25,785 bases of DNA from JAFAXD01 sp035472475 (GCA_035472475.1 DATIPA010000023.1:1-25785), one strand, 5' to 3'; numbered from the stretch's first letter, positions 14,796 to 22,506 are shown. Notes: generated from the letters alone by a model not told the origin. Program-made: numbers and translations.

Positions 14796-15498
14796 ATCCG
14801 CGCTCGAGATCGCGGGGGTCTTTGCCGGCTATGGTGAGACGGTCGTGCTCGAAGACGTACGCCTCACCATGCATGAGGGCGAGGCAGTCTCGATCATCGG
14901 TCGCAACGGGGTCGGCAAGACGACGCTGCTCGCAACCGTAATGGGTCACACGACGCTGCACGGCGGCGCGATCCAGCTACACGGGCGCGATATCACGCGG
15001 CTTGCGCCGCATCGGCGGTCGTGGGCGGGGCTCGGCTATGTGCCTCAGGAGCGCGAAATCTTTCCCTCGCTGTCGCTGCGGGAAAATCTCGAAGTCGCGC
15101 TGCGTCCCGGCAAGTGGACAATCGATGCGGTCTATGCGTTGTTTCCGCGATTGGCGGAGCGCCAGGGCAACCGCGGCAACCAACTCTCCGGGGGCGAACA
15201 GCAGATGTTGTCGATCGCCCGCGCGCTCGTCGGCAATCCGTCGGTCGTGCTGATGGACGAGCCCTCGGAAGGGCTCGCACCGGTGATCGTCGAAGAGCTC
15301 GCGCGCGCCATCAAGCGGCTGGCGTCAGCTGAAGGCCTGACTCTGATCGTGGTGGAACAGAACACGCGCCTCGCGCTCGAGATCTCGCCGCGCACCGTCG
15401 TGCTCGACCGCGGGCGCGTGGTCTATGACGGGTCGAGCGCGACGCTGAAGGAAGACGCCGCGAAGCTACAGCGGCTGATCGGCGTAGCGCGGCACTAG
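14788..15498 (+). CDS. ABC transporter ATP-binding protein, LivF family
   Basis: A 236-residue ATPase and last gene of the import operon. The Walker A motif is GRNGVGKT (38-45), the Q-loop LGYVPQEREIFPSL, the ABC signature LSGGEQQ (133-139), Walker B VVLMDEP (153-159) followed by SEGLAP, and the H-switch lies in the VVEQNTRLAL region. This is the diagnostic LivF form, in which the H-loop histidine is replaced by Gln/Asn (VEQN). The start at ATG 14788 is preceded by GAAGAGG and overlaps LivG by 8 bp; an upstream in-frame ATG (14752) would only extend it into LivG. It converges with the transglycosylase gene with 8 bp between stops. Confidence 0.93.
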   Translation: MDKSALEIAGVFAGYGETVVLEDVRLTMHEGEAVSIIGRNGVGKTTLLATVMGHTTLHGGAIQLHGRDITRLAPHRRSWAGLGYVPQEREIFPSLSLRENLEVALRPGKWTIDAVYALFPRLAERQGNRGNQLSGGEQQMLSIARALVGNPSVVLMDEPSEGLAPVIVEELARAIKRLASAEGLTLIVVEQNTRLALEISPRTVVLDRGRVVYDGSSATLKEDAAKLQRLIGVARH

Positions 15499-15506
15499 GC
15501 GCTTCG

Positions 15507-16715
15507 CTACGGCGTCGCCCGCAGCCGCGTGATCAGCTCCGGCGTCGGATAGGAGTCGGCCGGCAGCCCGAGTTTGACCTGCATGGCTTTGACCGCGACC
15601 CGCGTGGCGGTGCCGAGCTTGCCGTCAGCGCCGCCAACGTTATAGCCGTGCTTCATCAGCAGCTGTTGCAGTTCGCGCGTCTGTTCCATGCTGATCGGCG
15701 GCACAGTTCCGGCGCCCTTGCTCATCGGCGGTGCGCCCGCGAGCCGCGTCGCGTAGTAGGCCGCGGTGGTCGAATAGACGAGCGAGTTGTTCCACTTCAG
15801 ATAGACCTGGAAATTGTCGTAGGCGAGAAACGCTGGCCCGAAGCGGCCCATCGGGAGCAGTACGGAGGCCGGCAGGGTGTCGTTCGGTAGCGGCCGTCCG
15901 TCCGGATAGGTCACGCCCCACCTGGCCCACTGCGAGCGCGGCTGCTTGACGTCGAGCCCAGTCTCCTTCCACGGCAGATTTTGCGGAACGCGGATCTCCT
16001 CCAGCCACGGCTCGCCGCGTTTCCAGCCGAGGTTGACCAGATAGTTCGCGGTCGAGCCGATCACATCGCCGGCGCTGCGCAGCAAGTTGCGATGCCCGTC
16101 GCCCTCATAGTCGACCGCGTATTTGTAGTATTCCGACGGCATCATCTGGGTCTGACCGAGCTCGCCAGCCCATGAGCCGATCATTTCGGGCGCAGTCAGA
16201 TCGCCGCGCTCAATCAGCCGCAACGCGTCGAACAGGTGACCGCGGAACATGTCGGCGCGGCGGCAATCATAGGCGAGCGAAACGATCGACCGCAGCGCCT
16301 GGTCCTTGCCCATGTTGGCGCCAAAGTCGCTTTCAAGTCCCCAGAAGCCGGCGATCACCGCCGGCGGAACGCCGTATTGCTGCTCGGCGCGGGCGAATGT
16401 CGCGGCGTTCTTCTTGATCTGGGCAATGCCCTGCGAGATGCGGCCGCCGGGCAGCATCTTGGTCGAGAACTCAATAAAGCTCTGCGCGAACACCCGCTGA
16501 CCGCGATCGATATTGACGATGCGCTGGTCGTAGACCAGGAACGGCGAAGCCTGCGCGATGGCGTTGCGCGAAATGCCCTGCGCCAGCGCCTCCTGCTTGA
16601 AGTTCGCCAGCCACTGGTCGAACGACCCGGAGGTCCGGCACGGCGCTGCAGCGCATGCTTGCGTCGCCACGAGCATCGCGACGCCGGTCGCGAGAGCGAA
16701 TTGGAAGCGCCTCAT
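15507..16715 (-). CDS. Lytic murein transglycosylase, MltB family, with peptidoglycan-binding domain
   Basis: About 402 residues. A Sec signal peptide (MRRFQFALATGVAMLVATQA, cleavage near residue 22) sends it to the periplasm. There it would cleave the MurNAc-GlcNAc bond of peptidoglycan to a 1,6-anhydro product. The SLT_2/MltB domain spans about 30-320. The catalytic glutamate is in FWGLESDFG (near residue 128), with the conserved GELGQTQMMPSEYYKYAVD and GDVIGSTANYL motifs. A C-terminal PG_binding_1 domain (about 345-400; ELQQLLMKHGYNVGGADGKLG) anchors it to the wall. The start could also be the adjacent GTG at 16718; ATG 16715 is preferred by codon type. It has no lipobox, so it is soluble, unlike E. 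coli MltB. It lies 25 bp downstream of the aldo/keto reductase. It is a housekeeping gene among catabolic ones. Confidence 0.92.
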   Translation of the reverse strand: MRRFQFALATGVAMLVATQACAAAPCRTSGSFDQWLANFKQEALAQGISRNAIAQASPFLVYDQRIVNIDRGQRVFAQSFIEFSTKMLPGGRISQGIAQIKKNAATFARAEQQYGVPPAVIAGFWGLESDFGANMGKDQALRSIVSLAYDCRRADMFRGHLFDALRLIERGDLTAPEMIGSWAGELGQTQMMPSEYYKYAVDYEGDGHRNLLRSAGDVIGSTANYLVNLGWKRGEPWLEEIRVPQNLPWKETGLDVKQPRSQWARWGVTYPDGRPLPNDTLPASVLLPMGRFGPAFLAYDNFQVYLKWNNSLVYSTTAAYYATRLAGAPPMSKGAGTVPPISMEQTRELQQLLMKHGYNVGGADGKLGTATRVAVKAMQVKLGLPADSYPTPELITRLRATP

Positions 16716-16740
16716 CACCCACCCGAAGGTCGTTGATCCC

Positions 16741-17703
16741 TCAATGCGGCTGCGTCTCCAGTGCCTTTTCGGTCAGCCTATCCAACGCGCCGAGTTCGGC
16801 CCCCGACAGCCTAGCCGCGGCCGCCTTGATATTCGCATCGATTTGGTCGGGCCGCGAGGCCCCCGCGATCACGCTGGGAACAAACGGTTTTTCCAGCAGC
16901 CACGCGAACGCAACGTCGAGCACGTTGAGCTTGTGCTGCTCGCAGAACTCGACGATTCGGTAGGTGAGCTCAAGATTCTCCTGGGTCCAGAACAGGTCCG
17001 AAAGCCGGTTCTTGGCGGCGAGCCGAGTTCCCGCCGGCGCCGGGGCGCCCCGCCGGTATTTGCCGGTCAGCAAGCCGCTGGCGAGCGGAAAGTATGGGAC
17101 CAGCGCGATCTTGTTGCGCACCATCGCCGGGATCCGATCGTTTTCGACGTGACGCTTGATCAGGCTGAGTTCGTCCTGCGCGCAGATGAAGCGGGTGAGC
17201 CCGAGCTTGCGTGCGGTGGCGTCCGCTTCGTCGAGCTGCCTGCCGTCGAAATTCGAGTTGCCGATGTGGCGCACCTTGCCTTGCTTGACGAGGTCGTCGA
17301 GCGCGCGCAGCGTTTCCTCGATCGGCACGCTCGGATCCGCGCGATGCTGATAGTAGAGATCGATATAGTCGGTCCTGAGCCGCCGCAAGCTGCCCTCGAC
17401 CGCGGTCATGATGTACTTGCGGGAGGCGCCCTTCATGGTACCCGCTTCGTCGAACACCATGCCGAACTTGGTGGCGACTACGACATCCTTGCGTTTGCTC
17501 CCGAGGATCTCGCCGAGCATTTCTTCCGACTTTCCGCGCGGCCCATAAATGTCGGCAGTGTCGAAATGATTGATGCCGCGATCGATCGCGTGATGCACGA
17601 GTGTCCGAGCCGTCGCCAGATCCATGCGGGCACCGAAATTGTTGCAGCCCAGCCCGACCACCGAAACCTTGAGGTCAGACGTGCCGATATCGCGATATTC
17701 CAT
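16741..17703 (-). CDS. Aldo/keto reductase
   Basis: A 320-residue NADPH-dependent (beta/alpha)8-barrel carbonyl reductase. The full catalytic tetrad is visible: Asp48 and Tyr53 (FDTADIYGPRG), Lys79 (VVVATKFG) and His120 (DLYYQHRADP). The phosphate-binding C-terminal segment VIAGASRPDQID is present. The profile is of the Tas/YghZ-like general stress or aldehyde-reductase groups, and a physiological substrate cannot be assigned. The start is ATG 17703, where the family's N-terminal MEYRDIGTSDLKVS begins. The frame is open for 328 further codons upstream, but that stretch is the antisense of the amidase gene and not a fused domain. It is divergent from the amidase across 96 bp and probably drives read-through into the transglycosylase. 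Confidence 0.92.
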   Translation of the reverse strand: MEYRDIGTSDLKVSVVGLGCNNFGARMDLATARTLVHHAIDRGINHFDTADIYGPRGKSEEMLGEILGSKRKDVVVATKFGMVFDEAGTMKGASRKYIMTAVEGSLRRLRTDYIDLYYQHRADPSVPIEETLRALDDLVKQGKVRHIGNSNFDGRQLDEADATARKLGLTRFICAQDELSLIKRHVENDRIPAMVRNKIALVPYFPLASGLLTGKYRRGAPAPAGTRLAAKNRLSDLFWTQENLELTYRIVEFCEQHKLNVLDVAFAWLLEKPFVPSVIAGASRPDQIDANIKAAAARLSGAELGALDRLTEKALETQPH

Positions 17704-17799
17704 GGAGATCGTCCTGCAGCCGTTGGATAATGGGCGTATCCATACAGGTCGCGCGGTCGGTTTGCCAGTTGCTGCGCGCTCGTGATCAGAGGAGTTCCC

Positions 17800-19149
17800 A
17801 TGTCGACGGATATTCGCATCAAGCCCGCCATGCGCCCGTATCTGGCCGCTACCAGGCGCTTTGCGAGCGGCGACGACAACCCGCGGGAATTTCTTGAACG
17901 CTGCCTCAAGGAGCTCGACTGGTGGGAGCCGCAGATCGGCGCCTTCGTCAACCTCAACCTGCCCGCGGCGCGCGCGGCGGCCGATCAGGCAACCGCGCGC
18001 TGGCGCGAACGCAAGCCGCGCTCTCCGATCGATGGCATCCCGATGGGCATCAAGGATGTGATCGAGACCGCGGATATGCCGACCGAGCTCGGCTCGCCGC
18101 TGTTTGAGGACTGGCGATCGTGGAAGGACGCGGCCAGCGTGGTGGCGCTGCGCGCGGCCGGCGCCGTCATTCTGGGCAAGACGGTAACCACCGAGTTTGC
18201 GATGTCCTACCCGCGCGGCACCCGCAATCCGTGGAACTTCGATCACACGCCGGGCGGCTCGAGCAGCGGATCGGCCGCTGCGGTCGCAGCCGGCGTCATC
18301 AGCGCCGGGCTTGGTACGCAAGTGCTCGGTTCGACCTTGCGGCCGGCAAGCTTTTGCGGCGTCTACGGCTACAAGCCGAGCGTGCATGCGCTTAACCGGA
18401 CCGGCAGCCACGACTATCAGAGCCAGAGCTGTACCGGGATCATCGCCGCGTCTCTCGAGGACACTTGGCAGGTCGCCTACGAGATCGTCACCCGGGCCGG
18501 CGGCGATCCGGGCTGGCCCGGGCTCGTCGGTCCTGACCGTGCGCCGGCGGCCAAAAAGCCGCGCCGGCTCGCCTTCGTGGAAACGGCGGGCTGGGCCGTT
18601 GCCGATGCTCCGGCCAAGCAATGCATGGAGGCGGCGCTCAAGCGCATCCAAACGGCGGGGGTCGAGGTCCTCACCCGCACGACGCATGCGATCGTTGATG
18701 CGATCGAGCCCGACCTCGCGGGTGCGCTCGATCTTTCGATGCGCATCAACGATTTTGAAATGCGCAGCTTGATCCAGTCATGTGTGGATCGCGATATCGA
18801 AAAGCTCAGCCCGGTGATCCGCGAACGTATACCCAAGGCGACGGCGCTGACGCTTGCGGACTACCGCGGCGATCTTGCCACCCGCGATGAGATTCGCGCC
18901 GCCTATGCGGAACTCGCGGCCGACTGCGACGGCTGTGTCACGCTGGGGTCGGTTGGACCGGCCCCGAAGGGCCTCGAATCGACCGGCGTCACGCTGATGA
19001 ACGTTCCCGCCTCGCTGCTCGGGATTCCGGCGCTCACGTTGCCGGTGTTTTCCGTCGACGGGATGCCGCTCGGCCTGCAGGTGATGGGGTTCGCCGATCG
19101 CGACGCCGATCTGTTCGGCATCGCCGCCTGGTTGCGCAATCTGCTGTAG
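17800..19149 (+). CDS. Amidase-signature-family hydrolase
   Basis: A 449-residue amidase. The Ser-cisSer-Lys triad is recognisable: Lys85 (PMGIKDVIET), cis-Ser154 (PGGSSSGSAAAVAAG) and nucleophile Ser178 (GTQVLGSTLRPASFCG). In most members the stretch before the nucleophile is DTGGS; here it is QVLGS, so one glycine of the oxyanion loop is replaced by leucine. The 24-residue spacing from cis-Ser to Ser is canonical. It hydrolyses a C-N amide of unknown identity; aryl amides would fit the setting. The start is ATG 17800 with AGAGGAG at 17788-17794, and a farther ATG (17782) lacks a site. Its stop codon abuts the stop of the convergent glycine-zipper gene with no spacer. Confidence 0.9.
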   Translation: MSTDIRIKPAMRPYLAATRRFASGDDNPREFLERCLKELDWWEPQIGAFVNLNLPAARAAADQATARWRERKPRSPIDGIPMGIKDVIETADMPTELGSPLFEDWRSWKDAASVVALRAAGAVILGKTVTTEFAMSYPRGTRNPWNFDHTPGGSSSGSAAAVAAGVISAGLGTQVLGSTLRPASFCGVYGYKPSVHALNRTGSHDYQSQSCTGIIAASLEDTWQVAYEIVTRAGGDPGWPGLVGPDRAPAAKKPRRLAFVETAGWAVADAPAKQCMEAALKRIQTAGVEVLTRTTHAIVDAIEPDLAGALDLSMRINDFEMRSLIQSCVDRDIEKLSPVIRERIPKATALTLADYRGDLATRDEIRAAYAELAADCDGCVTLGSVGPAPKGLESTGVTLMNVPASLLGIPALTLPVFSVDGMPLGLQVMGFADRDADLFGIAAWLRNLL

Positions 19150-19404
19150 TTACTGCGCGTAGCTACCGCGCGGTCCGCCGGAATAGCGCCGCGGGCGCCT
19201 CTGGTTGTGGAACATCGCGTTCGAGATGCTGGGGCCGGCCGTAAAGCCGATCACCCCGCCGACGACCAGTCCGATCGGACCACCGACGATGGCACCGGAC
19301 AAGGCGCCCAACGCCGTCTCGCCGACGCGTTCCTGTGCGCTGGCAACCGTGGGGCCCAAGGCAATTGCACTCGCAAGCACGGCGGCCGCAACCAGCGCTC
19401 TCAT
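19150..19404 (-). CDS. Small secreted glycine-zipper protein
   Basis: An 84-residue protein. A Sec signal peptide (MRALVAAAVLASAIALGP, then TVASA) is cleaved near residue 23, before QERVGE. It is followed by one hydrophobic glycine-zipper stretch (ALGALSGAIVGGPIGLVVGGVIG) that can pack in a membrane, and a basic Arg/Gly-rich tail. It probably sits in the inner membrane or periplasm. The function is unknown; such proteins are frequent in Hyphomicrobiales and often linked to envelope or stress functions. ATG 19404 is chosen because GGAG is 7 bp upstream; the in-frame ATG 19410 is only 1 bp from that site. It converges without spacing on the amidase and is divergent from the methyltransferase gene. 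Confidence 0.75.
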   Translation of the reverse strand: MRALVAAAVLASAIALGPTVASAQERVGETALGALSGAIVGGPIGLVVGGVIGFTAGPSISNAMFHNQRRPRRYSGGPRGSYAQ

Positions 19405-19525
19405 GATCATTCTCCGATCCGGGGTATCCATCGACCCGCACCCTAACCCGACGGCCGTTAAATGGTTCCTGCGGCGCGCAGCCTCCGGCCCAACATGGTT
19501 GCCAGTGTGTTAATTCGGCAGCACC

Positions 19526-19553
19526 TTGCGCCGCCTGATCCGGATTGTATAAC
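19526..19553 (+). promoter_or_regulatory. Sigma-70-like promoter for the methyltransferase-dioxygenase operon
   Basis: TTGCGC (19526-19531) and TATAAC (19548-19553) are separated by 16 bp. They lie 25 bp before the start codon and just ahead of the AAGGAGA ribosome site (19568-19574), which leaves a short untranslated leader. The match to housekeeping consensus is good at -10 and moderate at -35. It is the best promoter-like sequence in the window, judged by eye only. Confidence 0.45.
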
Positions 19554-19578
19554 CCCGCCGACGTCTGAAGGAGACACG

Positions 19579-20610
19579 ATGCCCAAGCCGATCCTGCTTC
19601 CGACCAGCCTGGTCGGATCCTACCCGCAGCCGGACTGGCTGATCGACCGCGAGGAACTGGTCAAATCGGTAGTGCGGCTGCGCGCCGAACACCTCTGGCT
19701 GATCGACCGGGAGCATCGCGAGGCCGCGCAGGACGATGCGACGATCCTGGCAGTACGCGACCAGGAACGCGCCGGTCTCGACATCGTGTCCGACGGCGAG
19801 CAGGCGCGCGAGAGCTACTCCAACCATTTTGCGACCGCGCTCGACGGCGTCGATCTCGACAATCCGGGCCAGACGCCGAACCGGTTCGGCAAGATGATCC
19901 CGGTGCCTCGTATCGCCGGCAAGATCAAGCGCAAGCATCCGGTCGAGGTCCACGCCGTGAAGCTCGTGCGCGCCAACACCGATCGCATGGTCAAGGCGAC
20001 CGTGCCGGGCGCCTTCACCATGGCGGTGCAGGCGCAGGACGATTTCTACAAGGACCCCGAGGCGCTCGCGAACGATTACGCGGTCGCCGTCAACGAGGAG
20101 ATCAAGGACCTGTTCGCGGCGGGTGCCGACATCGTGCAGCTCGACGAACCTTGGATGGTCTCGTTCGCGGACCGGGCCCGGAAGTACGGCGTCAGTGTGC
20201 TAAACCGGGCGATCGCGGGCGCCACCGGCAAGACCGCCGTGCACCTCTGCCTGGGCTACGCGCACGTGGTGAAGAACAAGCCGTCGACCTACGCGTTTCT
20301 GGCGGAGCTCGAGGGCTCCAAGATCGACCAGGTCTCGATCGAGGCGGCGGAGCCGAAGCTCGACCTCGCGGTGCTCAAGGACTTGCCCTCGAAGACCATC
20401 ATCCTGGGCGTGCTCAACCTCGGCGACATGTCAGTTGAGACGCCGGAAACGGTGGCGGCGCGCATCCGCGCCGCGCTAAAATACGTGCCGGCGCAGCGAC
20501 TCGTCATCGCGCCCGACTGCGGTATGAAATACCTGCCGCGCGCGGTGGCCTTCGGTAAGATGCAGGCGATGGTCGCCGGCACGAACATTGTGCGCAAGGA
20601 ATTGAACTAG
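19579..20610 (+). CDS. Stand-alone MetE C-terminal-type zinc methyltransferase
   Basis: A 343-residue protein equivalent to only the catalytic barrel of cobalamin-independent methionine synthase, which is normally over 750 residues. The zinc ligands are all present: His222 and Cys224 (AVHLCLGY), Glu255 (QVSIEAAEP) and Cys314 (IAPDCGMKYLPR). Other family motifs are SLVGSYPQPDWL (10-21), VSDGEQARESY (70-80) and IVQLDEPWM (185-193). Without the N-terminal folate-binding half, such enzymes use other partners: methylcobalamin-type donors in core MetE proteins, or coenzyme M in epoxyalkane:CoM transferase. The start is ATG 19579 with AAGGAGA. It is co-transcribed with the dioxygenase 44 bp downstream, which hints at a thiol- or methyl-transfer step in aromatic catabolism. 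That is inference; the methyl or alkyl donor is unknown. Confidence 0.88.
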   Translation: MPKPILLPTSLVGSYPQPDWLIDREELVKSVVRLRAEHLWLIDREHREAAQDDATILAVRDQERAGLDIVSDGEQARESYSNHFATALDGVDLDNPGQTPNRFGKMIPVPRIAGKIKRKHPVEVHAVKLVRANTDRMVKATVPGAFTMAVQAQDDFYKDPEALANDYAVAVNEEIKDLFAAGADIVQLDEPWMVSFADRARKYGVSVLNRAIAGATGKTAVHLCLGYAHVVKNKPSTYAFLAELEGSKIDQVSIEAAEPKLDLAVLKDLPSKTIILGVLNLGDMSVETPETVAARIRAALKYVPAQRLVIAPDCGMKYLPRAVAFGKMQAMVAGTNIVRKELN

Positions 20611-20654
20611 ATCGGACCCAGAACGCGCTGGCATCCATTCAAGCTGGAGGACCC

Positions 20655-21536
20655 ATGCCCTACGTGACCGAAAAGAACCTCACCGACATTGTCCTCGACC
20701 GCTGGAGCAGTGTGCCCGATCCGCGCCTGCGCCAGATCATGACCTCGCTCATCAAGCATCTGCACGCGTTTGTCCGCGAGATCGAGCCGACCGAGGCGGA
20801 ATGGTTCACCGCGATCGATTGGCTGACCCGCACCGGCAAGCTGTGCACCGACAAGCGCCAGGAATTCATCCTCACGTCAGACGTGCTCGGGGTGAGCATG
20901 CTGGTGGACGCGATCAACCACCGCTTCTCCAGCAAAGCGACGCCGACCACCGTGACCGGGCCATTCCACATCCACGACTCGCCGGAGTTTGCCGACGGCG
21001 CTGACATGGCCAATGGCGCGCCCGGCATTCCGTGCTTCGTGCACGGCAAGCTCGCCGACATGGATGGGCGCCCGGTCGCCAACGTCATGCTCGACGTCTG
21101 GCAGACCGACGGCGAGGGTCTCTACGAGGCCCAGCGCCCGGAAATCACCGATACCTGGATGCGCGGGATCTATCACAGCAAGCCTGACGGCAGCTACCTG
21201 ATCCGCACGGTCGCGCCGATCGGCTACACGATCCCGCTCGACGGAACGGTCGGCGAAGTGTTCGAACGCAACAACATCAGCCCGTATCGGCCGGCGCACA
21301 TCCATTTCATGATCAAGGCGCCCGGCTTCCACGCCGTCACCACGCACCTGTTCCAGCGCGGTGATCAATACATCGAGAGCGACGTGGTGTACGGCGTCAA
21401 GGAGCCGCTGATCGTCGAGTTCGAGAAGAAGCCCGCCGGCAGCAAGGCCCCGAACGGCGAGATCATGAACGAGCCGTTTTACGAGGTGCGCTACGACTTC
21501 ACGCTGCAGCGCCTGGCGCAGGCCGCCGCGGCTTAG
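20655..21536 (+). CDS. Intradiol ring-cleavage dioxygenase, hydroxyquinol 1,2-dioxygenase type
   Basis: A 293-residue non-haem Fe(III) dioxygenase that opens hydroxyquinol or a catechol between the hydroxyls to a (hydroxy)muconate. The four iron ligands are Tyr157 (GEGLYEAQRPE), Tyr191 (PIGYTIPLDG), His215 and His217 (RPAHIHFMI). Their spacing nearly matches the Nocardioides hydroxyquinol enzyme (Tyr164, Tyr197, His221, His223). The N-terminal helical linker domain (about 1-100), which mediates dimerisation, is intact. Length and the TVTGPFHIHDSPEF segment favour the hydroxyquinol subgroup over catechol 1,2-dioxygenase, but specificity is not proven. The start is ATG 20655, preceded by GGAGGACCC. 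No maleylacetate reductase, the usual next step, is in the window. Confidence 0.92.
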   Translation: MPYVTEKNLTDIVLDRWSSVPDPRLRQIMTSLIKHLHAFVREIEPTEAEWFTAIDWLTRTGKLCTDKRQEFILTSDVLGVSMLVDAINHRFSSKATPTTVTGPFHIHDSPEFADGADMANGAPGIPCFVHGKLADMDGRPVANVMLDVWQTDGEGLYEAQRPEITDTWMRGIYHSKPDGSYLIRTVAPIGYTIPLDGTVGEVFERNNISPYRPAHIHFMIKAPGFHAVTTHLFQRGDQYIESDVVYGVKEPLIVEFEKKPAGSKAPNGEIMNEPFYEVRYDFTLQRLAQAAAA

Positions 21537-21560
21537 GTCACCATCATTTTCGTCAATCTG

Positions 21561-21595
21561 TCGTCATGGCCGGGCTCGTCCCGGCCATCACGTTT
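21561..21595. terminator. Palindromic repeat and likely bidirectional terminator
   Basis: ATGGCCGGG (21566-21574), loop CTCGT, CCCGGCCAT (21580-21588), then CGTTTTTG on the plus strand. The element TCGTCATGGCCGGGCTCGTC is a form I recognise from many Bradyrhizobium/Rhodopseudomonas intergenic regions. It sits between two convergent genes (stops at 21536 and 21616). The strong GC stem plus T5 makes it a plausible terminator for the dioxygenase operon. Confidence 0.6.
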
Positions 21596-21615
21596 TTGCG
21601 CGTATGCGGTTCGGC

Positions 21616-22506
21616 CTAGCCAATAATCCGCGCGGCGTCCTCGTAGATTTCGTCGACCGAATAGCGCCGCGGGATGATCTTCTGTTGGTGCGCATAATCG
21701 ATGATCAGTTCGAGCGCCGGCCGCGTCGCCTCGATGCCGAACGGCGTGGTCTCGATCGGGTCCATCGTCGGAAGGGTTGAGGTCTTGCCCTTGCGGAGCA
21801 GGTCGTAGACCTTCATGACGACGTCAGGCCGCTGCTCGACGAGCGACTTCTTCACCACCAGCATGTGATTGATCGGCACCACCGCGTGCTTCTTGAACCA
21901 TTTCGCGGCTTCTTCCTTCGGGTTCTCGATCACGGTCTTGAGCCGCGGATCGTCCGGCAGGTTGGCGCCGTAAATCACCGCATCGATCTCCCGAGCGAGC
22001 AGCATCTTGAGCAGATCGTGCTCCATTGAAACGCGGTTAAGCTCGGGCGGATCCTTGTATTCGGCGACGTGGGCGCCTTCCTGGACGGTCCAATGCGCCT
22101 TATTGAGATCAACGCCATAGTCGTTCTCGACAATGCCGCGGATCCAGACGCCGGTGGTCTGGGTGTAGGAGCGCACGCCGATCCGCTTGCCCGGCAAGTC
22201 CTGCAGGCTGAGCTTGCCGCGCTCGGCGCTGTAGACGAACGTATTGTGCTGGAAACGGCCGTACATCACCGCCGGCAGCAGCACGATCGGCTTGTTGTAG
22301 GCGCGCGCCAGCAGGTAGGTCACGATCGCCATTTCGGCGACGTCGAACTTCTGATCCTGCGCCATTGGCTTGAATACGCGATTGACTGGCTTGATCTCCT
22401 CGAATTCGAGCTCGATGCCGTCTTCCTTGAGCTCGCCGCTCTTGAGCTTGGCGGTCATCGGATAGTCGCCGAACGCGGTGCGCAGCTTGGTGATGGTTGG
22501 CGCCAT
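21616..22506 (-). CDS. 4,5-Dihydroxyphthalate decarboxylase-like (periplasmic-binding-fold) protein
   Basis: A 296-residue protein with the type 2 periplasmic-binding fold. The N-terminus (TKLRTAFGDYPMTAKLKSG) and the FDVAEMAIVTYLLAR segment match the Pht5-like 4,5-dihydroxyphthalate decarboxylase group, which is related to NMT1/SsuA binding proteins. LPGKRIGVRSYTQTTGVWIRG and PDDPRLKTVIENPKEEAAKWFKKHAVVPINHM are further family features. There is no signal peptide, which argues for a cytoplasmic enzyme rather than a transporter subunit. It would remove a carboxylate from a dihydroxylated aromatic diacid to feed ring cleavage. The start is ATG 22506 with GGAGAAACG upstream; the longer frame to 22569 is not supported. 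It is divergent from the TIGR02444 gene. A cryptic binding-protein role cannot be excluded. Confidence 0.8.
   Translation of the reverse strand: MAPTITKLRTAFGDYPMTAKLKSGELKEDGIELEFEEIKPVNRVFKPMAQDQKFDVAEMAIVTYLLARAYNKPIVLLPAVMYGRFQHNTFVYSAERGKLSLQDLPGKRIGVRSYTQTTGVWIRGIVENDYGVDLNKAHWTVQEGAHVAEYKDPPELNRVSMEHDLLKMLLAREIDAVIYGANLPDDPRLKTVIENPKEEAAKWFKKHAVVPINHMLVVKKSLVEQRPDVVMKVYDLLRKGKTSTLPTMDPIETTPFGIEATRPALELIIDYAHQQKIIPRRYSVDEIYEDAARIIG

Noticed and set aside
16741..18687. A 648-codon open frame that could suggest an aldo/keto reductase fused to an N-terminal domain
   Set aside because: The upstream 328 codons are Arg/Gly/Ala-rich antisense of the amidase gene. The family N-terminus begins exactly at ATG 17703, and the amidase frame has clear catalytic motifs.
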